From JBDKTK01 sp039680225 (GTDB lineage Bacteria; Desulfobacterota; Syntrophia; Syntrophales; UBA4778): 13,344 bases of DNA. The position numbers were made by a program, and so were the translations under genes. The stretch covers positions 1-13,344 of the forward strand of contig JBDKTK010000354.1 of NCBI GenBank assembly GCA_039680225.1, in the 5' to 3' direction. The notes below the pieces were generated by a model, which saw only the letters and a program-made list of their open reading frames with translations, made no database searches and was not told the DNA's origin. Below are positions 1-5,236 of the stretch, in pieces (position 1 is the first letter of the stretch; each line of letters begins with the position of its first letter).

Positions 1-156
1 TGCCTCAGCGGGATCTATTATCGAGCGGTTTGCCAGGATGCGCGCCAGGACAGGATGGATGCAGAGCTCTTTTATCAGGTTTGCTTGAATTTCCGGAGCA
101 TCGTCTTCAGGAATTCTCCATTTGGTAGTCGGAAGCAACTGGGAGGCTCTATTCAT
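1..156 (-). CDS. recJ: Single-stranded-DNA-specific exonuclease RecJ, N-terminal 52 residues (partial)
   Basis: Read on the minus strand from the ATG at 156-154, the frame is open to the window edge and begins MNRASQLLPTTKWRI. It continues with a hydrophilic stretch and then HPVLARILANRSIIDPAEA, at residues 34-52. The pattern 'hP.LA.iL.nRgi.dpeeA' is the usual start of RecJ, just before its DHH phosphoesterase domain. RecJ degrades single-stranded DNA 5' to 3' in recombination and mismatch or base-excision repair. The DHH and DHHA1 catalytic motifs lie outside the window, so the call rests on the N-terminal signature alone. The gene is divergent from the DUF4911-like gene, with a short AT-rich gap between them. 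Confidence 0.75.
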   Translation of the reverse strand, partial: MNRASQLLPTTKWRIPEDDAPEIQANLIKELCIHPVLARILANRSIIDPAEA

Positions 157-165
157 TAAAATTCA

Positions 166-194
166 TTTTCAGAATTAATCTTGATCTTTATATT
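166..194 (+). promoter_or_regulatory. Candidate sigma70-type promoter for the DUF4911-led gene trio
   Basis: TTTTCA (166-171) is followed after 17 bases by TATATT (189-194), in the AT-rich gap between recJ and the first plus-strand gene. The -10 is good and the -35 weak. A transcript starting near 201 would exclude the upstream GTG at 200 and favour the ATG at 230 as start codon. Confidence 0.25.
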
Positions 195-229
195 CTTGAG
201 TGTTATCAAAAAAAGAGCGCCCAGTCACA

Positions 230-457
230 ATGCCGGATAAATACCTGAAATTGAAAAGAAACGATATCGCGCGCCTTCAGTTTATTTTTGAAGGCCATGA
301 GGGGCTGGGAACGTGCACGACTATTGATAAAAACAAAGCCGTTGTCAAGCTTTTTATAATGCCGGATTTTATCTCGGAAGCAGCTGATCTCGTTGAGAAT
401 CTCAAAAAGGAAATCGAGTTCGAAGAAATAGGACCGCCGACAGATTCAGGGGTGTGA
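230..457 (+). CDS. DUF4911-like small protein
   Basis: The 75-residue product starts MPDKYLKLKRNDIARLQF and contains FEGHEGLGTCTTIDKNKAVV and FIMPDFISEAADLVENL. This matches my memory of the DUF4911 family: a small alpha/beta protein with 'R.di.flq.i.EgyeGl.t..t.d...' and 'imPdf..ea..ll..l'. No biochemical function is known to me, and there is no signal peptide or membrane segment. I chose the ATG at 230 because the family similarity starts about there. The frame is open to a GTG at 200, which would add ten residues and has no clear ribosome site. The stop codon nearly abuts the next start, so the two genes are probably cotranscribed and translationally coupled. Confidence 0.6.
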   Translation: MPDKYLKLKRNDIARLQFIFEGHEGLGTCTTIDKNKAVVKLFIMPDFISEAADLVENLKKEIEFEEIGPPTDSGV

Positions 458-459
458 TG

Positions 460-900
460 ATGAAGAAATTTTTACCTGTGCTTGTTTTTCTTGCAGTTCC
501 AATTATCCTCGCCATGGGCGGTTCAGGCGGCGGCCCTGCCGACCGCATACCGGCGGCGGCGAAAAACGTCGGGGCCGTCTTTGTCGACCAGAACGATGTG
601 GTTACGGAGTGCGCCGGCGCGAGCATAGACGGGGAAACGTTCCTGCAGGGGAAGAAAGGCCAGGGCGTCTACACCATAGGGTTCGAGAAAATCAAATCAA
701 TTGTTTTCAGGATGCAGAACGGGGAACTCCTCGGCACTGCAAGGCTCAACGAGGGAGGCGAGACCACGCTCGTGCTTGACAAAAACAAGAAGGCATACGG
801 CAGAACGAAATACGGTTCGTTCCAGATAAGGATTGCCAACCTGAAAAAGATGACGATAACCTCAGTTTCGCAGCCGGAGAAAAACGCCGGGACAAGATGA
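460..900 (+). CDS. Small exported protein of unknown function
   Basis: The 146-residue product has an N-terminal signal-like segment (MKKFLPVLVFLAVPIILAMG). A glycine-rich linker (GGSGGG) and a soluble beta-rich domain with many charged residues follow. No lipobox cysteine is seen, so a periplasmic or secreted location is more likely than a lipoprotein. The only cysteine is in TECAGAS. I do not recognise the family. The segment GQGVYTIGFEKIKSIVFRM and the late phrase GSFQIRIANLKKMTI look like repeated beta-hairpins. GTG 454, ATG 457 and ATG 460 are in frame. I chose 460 because AGGGG at 448-452 is then seven bases upstream. The gene follows the DUF4911-like gene almost directly and ends three bases before the next start, indicating an operon. 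Confidence 0.65.
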   Translation: MKKFLPVLVFLAVPIILAMGGSGGGPADRIPAAAKNVGAVFVDQNDVVTECAGASIDGETFLQGKKGQGVYTIGFEKIKSIVFRMQNGELLGTARLNEGGETTLVLDKNKKAYGRTKYGSFQIRIANLKKMTITSVSQPEKNAGTR

Positions 901-903
901 TCC

Positions 904-1698
904 ATGTTGATGCTCACCCACACATGGATTCTCAGGGAGTTTTTGGGAGGGGAATACATAGACCGGCAGCGCCTTTCCGACCTTTACATCTACAATATCC
1001 TTCCCGACGTGCTGCCGCTGCATGAAACCATCTCCGCCGAGATAACCCACAGGCCGGCCTGCAGGCCGGACAGCACAACGGAACCGCCCCGGGAATTCAC
1101 AAAATCGCGCTACATATATTTTCACCTGCTCACCGACGACTTTGCCCATTTCGGAGAGGGCGAAAGCCGTCCCGGAAGTTTCGATCCCGATTCCAGGGGC
1201 TATGCCTACGTTGTGGGAAAAGAGATCAGCGGCGGTCTCCGGGATTTATACCGCGGCGCGGGGCGCGACATCAGCCCTTCGGAAGCCGCCTACAGGTCCC
1301 ACGTGCTGATTGAAATGGCTTTCGACCTGGATTTATACGAAAGGGAAAAGCAACTGATGGAACTCCTCACGCAAGCCGTGAGGTTCACCCTTGCGGAAAG
1401 GCTCGGCGAGCTGTCCAGGACCGCGGGCTGGTTTTACGGGATCGACGAACATGTTATAGAGGAGACAATGAACAGGGCCCGGTTCCTCGGAAATGCGGAG
1501 CGCCTGCTCAGTACGATGAATGTCGGCGGCCGGGTCGGGCTGTTCCTGAAGAAGTTCCGGGACGAACCGGAAGGCGGCCTGAAAGACGGGCTGGAAGCCC
1601 TTTTCCGCCGCTCGATGGAGTTGACCGAAAATAAAGAAGCATTCCTGAAAGACGTTTCAGGAATGCTTGAGAGGTCCGGATTTAAATCCCGAATTTGA
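904..1698 (+). CDS. Helical protein with zinc-dependent phospholipase C-like His/Asp pattern
   Basis: This 264-residue, mostly helical protein has no signal peptide. Possible metal ligands recur in the order seen in zinc-dependent phospholipase C-like and AcpH-like helical hydrolases: H6 (LTHTW), D35 and H40 (NILPDVLPLH), H74, D78, D79 and H82 (FHLLTDDFAH), H133 and E137 (SHVLIEMAFD), and D141. In that family such residues bind two or three metal ions and hydrolyse phosphodiesters. The function here is inferred from this pattern only. The C-terminal half (150-264) is amphipathic helix without a recognised motif. The gene is third in the plus-strand trio and starts three bases after the previous stop. 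Its stop lies five bases from the convergent rpmB stop, and its last codons carry a long hairpin. M3 at 910 is an alternative start. Confidence 0.6.
   Translation: MLMLTHTWILREFLGGEYIDRQRLSDLYIYNILPDVLPLHETISAEITHRPACRPDSTTEPPREFTKSRYIYFHLLTDDFAHFGEGESRPGSFDPDSRGYAYVVGKEISGGLRDLYRGAGRDISPSEAAYRSHVLIEMAFDLDLYEREKQLMELLTQAVRFTLAERLGELSRTAGWFYGIDEHVIEETMNRARFLGNAERLLSTMNVGGRVGLFLKKFRDEPEGGLKDGLEALFRRSMELTENKEAFLKDVSGMLERSGFKSRI
1627..1668 (-). terminator. Rho-independent terminator for rpmB inside the opposing gene
   Basis: AAGCATTCCTGAAA (1637-1650) and TTTCAGGAATGCTT (1655-1668) are perfect 14-bp inverted arms around a four-base loop, GACG. On the minus strand the hairpin is followed by CTTTATTTTC (1636-1627). 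It starts 35 bases after the rpmB stop. There is no T-tract on the plus side, so it should act on leftward transcription. It overlaps codons for KEAFLKDVSGML in the convergent gene. Confidence 0.7.
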
Positions 1699-1703
1699 AA
1701 CTG

Positions 1704-1895
1704 CTATGAGGCCTTCTTGACGAAACCGGAGCGCAGGCACCGGGTGCAGATCTTCATCCTGGCAGGCCCTTTTTCAGTCTGGACTTTAACTTTCTGCAGG
1801 TTGGGATACCAGACTTTTTTAGTCTTGTTGTTCGCATGGCTGACATTGTGCCCGACAACAGGACCTTTCCCGCAAACATCGCATACTCTGGACAA
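1704..1895 (-). CDS. rpmB: 50S ribosomal protein L28, zinc-binding form
   Basis: The 63-residue product reads MSRVCDVCGKGPVVGHNVSH and ends ICTRCLRSGFVKKAS. These are the hallmarks of bacterial L28 in the large ribosomal subunit. Two CxxC pairs (C5/C8 and C50/C53) mark the zinc-ribbon 'C+' version, and the length matches the short form of the family. The start is TTG at 1895-1893, supported by AAGGGGGA upstream on the minus strand and by the conserved N-terminus. It is the last gene of the leftward series after pfkA, 80 bases away. A hairpin terminator follows inside the opposing gene. Confidence 0.95.
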   Translation of the reverse strand: MSRVCDVCGKGPVVGHNVSHANNKTKKVWYPNLQKVKVQTEKGPARMKICTRCLRSGFVKKAS

Positions 1896-1975
1896 TTCGA
1901 AAATCCCCCTTGCTTAAAATATGAAGCCGATTCTCTAAGCTAATTGAGTAGATTATGCAAGCTTTTTTTGGAAAT

Positions 1976-3283
1976 TCAACCGTTTTTCATTGATTGCGGC
2001 TGGCCGGTCGTCTCCAGCACCTGCATCCAGATGTTCCCCTCGGGGTCCACGGTCTTCCTCTTGGAAGCCACGGCGGAGAGCGGCAGGTGCACGAAAACGT
2101 CGTTGACAAGCCCCACCACCATCCTGGTCTTTCCCGCCATCCCTGCATGGACTGCGTACTTGGCCAGGGACCCGCAGAACAGGCTGTCGCTCGCGTTGGC
2201 CGCCACGCTGCGGATCATGTAGCTCGGATCGATATATTTCAGGTTTATTTCCATGTTGAGCTTCCGGAAATAGTCCTCGATCCTCTTTTTCAGGAGCAGC
2301 CCTATATCAAACAGCTTGATATTGCCCGAGGCGTCCGTCTCGACATCTTTCCTTTTCCGGAAAAGGTCCTGCCCGGCCCCTTCGGCCACGATGACCACTG
2401 CGTGGCGCCTGCTCCTGAGCCTGTCCTCCAGGACCGAGAGGAAACCCCGGGGGCCGTCAAGGTCGAAAGGCACTTCGGGGACCAGGACGAAATTTACGTC
2501 CGCCAGGGCCAGGGCGGCATAGGCCGCGATATGGCCCGACTGCCTCCCCATTAATTTCACGAGGCCGATGCCGTTAAGGGCGCCCTTGGAGTCATTGTGG
2601 GCGCCTTGAATGGCCCGGGCCGCTTCCGAAATGGCGGTGTCGAAACCGAAGCTCTTCTGGATCAGGGCCAGGTCGTTGTCGATCGTCTTGGGGATGCCGA
2701 TAATGCTTATCTTGAGGTTCCGGCGGCTGATTTCATTCGTGATAAGTTCCGCGGCCCGCATTGTGCCGTCCCCGCCGATACAGAACAGCATGTTGATATT
2801 CATGCGTTCCAGGGCGTCGACCATCTGGCCGATGTCCTGGCTTCCCCGGGAGGACGAGAGGATGCTTCCCCCGAAGTGATGTATGTCATTGACGACTTCC
2901 GGGTCGAGCGCCATGGTCTGGTGCCCGTATTTCGGGATAAGCCCCTGGTACCCGTACCTGACTCCCACTATGTTCCTGACATTGTACCGGTGATGCAGCT
3001 CCAGGACTATCCCGCGGATGACGTCATTGATCCCGGGGCACAGGCCGCCGCAGGTCACTATGGCCGCTTTCGCCTTGGAAGGGTCGAAGTAGATCATCTC
3101 GCGCGGACCGGCGATCTCCAGCGAAATGGGCCGGCCGTCCACATCCTTGAGGTCGTCATAGTGCTTGAGATAGATGTTGAAGAGGAGCCTGTCGTCGTCG
3201 TCTTTGAAATAGCCGATGGCAATGGGAGAGGCGATGTTTCTGGGTCCGAGAGATGATATCGCGAAATGCTCCTGGGCGCTCAT
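1976..3283 (-). CDS. pfkA: 6-phosphofructokinase, ATP-type of the TP0108-like (group X) clade
   Basis: The protein has 435 residues, longer than the roughly 320 of the E. coli enzyme. It should phosphorylate fructose 6-phosphate to fructose 1,6-bisphosphate in the cytoplasm. Visible motifs are GGLCPGINDVIR (79-90), GGDGT (170-174), PKTIDND (198-204), MGRQSGH (245-251), VPE (268-270) and YIDPSYMIRS (350-359). The GGDG glycine is typical of ATP use, whereas PPi enzymes carry GGDD. The lysine in PKTIDND is usual in PPi enzymes. This G/K combination is known in plant, trypanosome and TP0108-like bacterial ATP enzymes, so ATP is the likely donor. About 70 N-terminal residues precede the core. GGAGGA lies seven bases before the ATG. 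It sits between purN and rpmB on the same strand. Confidence 0.93.
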   Translation of the reverse strand: MSAQEHFAISSLGPRNIASPIAIGYFKDDDDRLLFNIYLKHYDDLKDVDGRPISLEIAGPREMIYFDPSKAKAAIVTCGGLCPGINDVIRGIVLELHHRYNVRNIVGVRYGYQGLIPKYGHQTMALDPEVVNDIHHFGGSILSSSRGSQDIGQMVDALERMNINMLFCIGGDGTMRAAELITNEISRRNLKISIIGIPKTIDNDLALIQKSFGFDTAISEAARAIQGAHNDSKGALNGIGLVKLMGRQSGHIAAYAALALADVNFVLVPEVPFDLDGPRGFLSVLEDRLRSRRHAVVIVAEGAGQDLFRKRKDVETDASGNIKLFDIGLLLKKRIEDYFRKLNMEINLKYIDPSYMIRSVAANASDSLFCGSLAKYAVHAGMAGKTRMVVGLVNDVFVHLPLSAVASKRKTVDPEGNIWMQVLETTGQPQSMKNG

Positions 3284-3375
3284 TCAGAAATCCTCCGGAG
3301 TGGATTGCATGTCACTTGTAAAATATATATTAAATGCGGTTTTATTCATAGCGTGAGATAGGAGGGCGGGTTGCC

Positions 3376-4074
3376 TTAGAAGTCCTTTAACGGCGGATTG
3401 TGAAGGGCAATGCCGGCCAGCGGACCGGCCGTTGCATCCAGGGCGCCCCGGGCCTCCTCGCCCCCGCCCCTGATGATGACTTTCCGTCCCCTTACTTCGA
3501 GCTTGCCTTCCGCGTACAGCTGGATGGCCTGGGGGTAAATCCTGTGCTCCTCTTTCAGGATCCTGGCAGACATGCTTTCCTCGGTGTCGCCGTCAAATAC
3601 CGGGACCACTGCCTGGATTATGATGGGGCCGGTGTCGACGCCGCTGTCGGCGAAGTGGACCGTGCAGCCGGAAAATTTCACGCCGTAGTCGAAGGCCTGT
3701 TTCTGCCCGTGGAGGCCGGGGAACGAAGGCAGCAGCGCCGGGTGGATATTGATGACTTTCAACGGAAATTCGCTGAGGAACTCGGGGGACAGCACCCGCA
3801 TGAACCCCGCCATCACGACAAGTTCAACCCCGCGCCCGTGGAGGAGCTCCGCCATTTTCATGTCGAAGTCAATCCTGCCCGGAAAGTCCCTTTGGCTGAT
3901 CAACTCGAAGGGGATTTTATGCTTGGCGCACCTTTCAAGGGCGAATGCCCGGGGGTTGTTGCAGATGACGATCGCGATTTCCGCGCTCAGCTTCCCCTGC
4001 TCGATCTTGTCGATTATCGACTGCAGGTTGGAACCGCTCCCCGATACGAGGACCCCGATCTTCAGCTTCTTCAT
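3376..4074 (-). CDS. purN: Phosphoribosylglycinamide formyltransferase (GAR transformylase 1)
   Basis: PurN moves a formyl group from 10-formyltetrahydrofolate to GAR in the third step of de novo purine synthesis. The 232-residue protein starts MKKLKIGVLVSGSGSNLQSI, the phosphate-binding N-terminus. It has MAGFMRVLSPEFL (88-100), INIHPALLPSFPG (108-120) and VHFADSGVDTGPII (139-152). N109, H111 and D147 align with the E. coli catalytic N106, H108 and D144. The C-terminus runs about 20-40 residues beyond many homologues and is glycine/alanine-rich. Its ATG overlaps the purM stop as ATGA, so translation is coupled to purM. pfkA follows 92 bases downstream with no obvious terminator between. Confidence 0.96.
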   Translation of the reverse strand: MKKLKIGVLVSGSGSNLQSIIDKIEQGKLSAEIAIVICNNPRAFALERCAKHKIPFELISQRDFPGRIDFDMKMAELLHGRGVELVVMAGFMRVLSPEFLSEFPLKVINIHPALLPSFPGLHGQKQAFDYGVKFSGCTVHFADSGVDTGPIIIQAVVPVFDGDTEESMSARILKEEHRIYPQAIQLYAEGKLEVRGRKVIIRGGGEEARGALDATAGPLAGIALHNPPLKDF

Positions 4075-5126
4075 TCGAGTTCCGTCCCGAATACAACCGC
4101 AGGCCCGCGTTCTTCCCGCTTTTCCACTACGCCGATGATGCTCGCCTGTTCTCCGAGCGCTGTTAATCTCTGGAGCGCCTCTTCGCGCTGCCTGTCCGGG
4201 ACTATCAGGACCAAGCCGATCCCCATGTTGAAAACGCGGTACATCTCCTTTTCTTCTATCCCGCCGATCCTCTGGATGTAATCAAAAACGGGGGGCACGT
4301 CCCAGCTTCCCTTTTCTATATTTACCCGGCAGGGGTCCGGCAGGACCCGGGGGATGTTTTCGATAAAGCCGCCTCCTGTGATATGGACTATCCCCTTCAC
4401 GTTGAAATTGCGGCAGACATTGAGAACGGAACGGACATAGATCCGGGTGGGCCTCAAAAGCTCGATTCCCAGGATGTCGTTCAACTCGTCCACAAAAATT
4501 TTGGGGTCAAGCTTTTCCTGATCGAACAAGACCTTCCTGACGAGGGAGTAACCGTTGCTGTGGAGGCCGCTGGATGCAAGTCCGATAAGGCAATCACCCA
4601 CGCTGACGGCCGATCCGTCGATCAGTTTTTCCGAATCGACGATTCCCACGGCAAAACCGGCAAGGTCGTATTCTCCCGGCCCGTAGAAGCCCGGCATTTC
4701 CGCAGTCTCACCGCCAAGGAGGGCGCAGCCCGCGTCAGTGCATCCCCTGGTTATGCCCTCGACAATACTGACGCTTGTCTCCAGGCTCAGGGCGCCGCAG
4801 GCAATGTAGTCGAGAAAAAAGAGCGGTTCGGCCCCGTTGACGATAATGTCGTTGACGGACATGGCGACGAGGTCGATCCCGACTGTGTCGTGCTTGTCCA
4901 TCATCTGGGCTATTTTCAGCTTGGTCCCGACGCCGTCCGTTGACGACACCAGCAGCGGGCTTTTTAATTTTGCCGTGTCGAGGTGGAACAATCCGGCGAA
5001 TTTCCCGATGTCGCCCCTGACCTCTTTCCTGAAAGTGCTGCGAATAAGAGGTTTGATCTTTTCAACAAACAGGTTCCCTTTGTCTATGTCCACCCCGGCG
5101 TCTTTGTACGATGTCTTTTTATCCAT
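4071..5126 (-). CDS. purM: Phosphoribosylformylglycinamidine cyclo-ligase (AIR synthetase)
   Basis: PurM closes the imidazole ring of FGAM with ATP to give AIR, the fifth step of purine synthesis. Its 351 residues match the usual length of about 345. Motifs seen are SYKDAGVDIDKGN (6-18), STDGVGTK (62-69), AMSVNDIIVNGAEPLFFLDY (88-107), GGETAEMPGFY (138-148) and ITGGGFIENIPR, all diagnostic of the PurM/ThiL-like ATP-binding fold. It is the first gene of the leftward purM-purN pair and its stop overlaps the purN start. A compact intergenic region shared with recG lies upstream. The ribosome site before the ATG is weak (AAAGG). Confidence 0.97.
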   Translation of the reverse strand: MDKKTSYKDAGVDIDKGNLFVEKIKPLIRSTFRKEVRGDIGKFAGLFHLDTAKLKSPLLVSSTDGVGTKLKIAQMMDKHDTVGIDLVAMSVNDIIVNGAEPLFFLDYIACGALSLETSVSIVEGITRGCTDAGCALLGGETAEMPGFYGPGEYDLAGFAVGIVDSEKLIDGSAVSVGDCLIGLASSGLHSNGYSLVRKVLFDQEKLDPKIFVDELNDILGIELLRPTRIYVRSVLNVCRNFNVKGIVHITGGGFIENIPRVLPDPCRVNIEKGSWDVPPVFDYIQRIGGIEEKEMYRVFNMGIGLVLIVPDRQREEALQRLTALGEQASIIGVVEKREERGPAVVFGTELE

Positions 5127-5171
5127 TAAAATCGTGCCTTTGCATTATCGATGAGAATCATTTATAAATAC

Positions 5172-5200
5172 TTGGCTTAATTACAGTAGTTCGTTTTAAA
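5172..5200 (+). promoter_or_regulatory. Candidate promoter for recG
   Basis: TTGGCT (5172-5177) and TTTAAA (5195-5200) are separated by 17 bases in the 110-base gap between purM and recG. Each matches the sigma70 consensus at four of six positions. A start near 5207 would leave a short leader containing AAAGG before the GTG at 5237. Confidence 0.35.
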
Positions 5201-5206
5201 AGTCAA
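5180..5206 (-). promoter_or_regulatory. Candidate promoter for purM-purN
   Basis: On the minus strand TTGACT (5206-5201) is followed by TGTAAT (5185-5180). Both match the consensus at five of six positions, but the 15-base spacer is short. It overlaps the recG candidate on the other strand. No purine riboswitch fold or convincing PurR palindrome was seen. Confidence 0.3.
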
Positions 5207-5236
5207 TCAGAGGGGTTCCGATAAAGGTGCAAAAAC

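Noticed and set aside
1896..1975. Possible pfkA terminator in the gap before rpmB
   Set aside because: Only five-base arms with long loops can be formed, and the A/T run is not next to a stable stem.
2597..3256. Plus-strand open frame opposite pfkA, and a similar one at 3400-4281 opposite purN and purM
   Set aside because: Both lie wholly over well-recognised genes, show no ribosome site or family motif, and have shadow-like composition.
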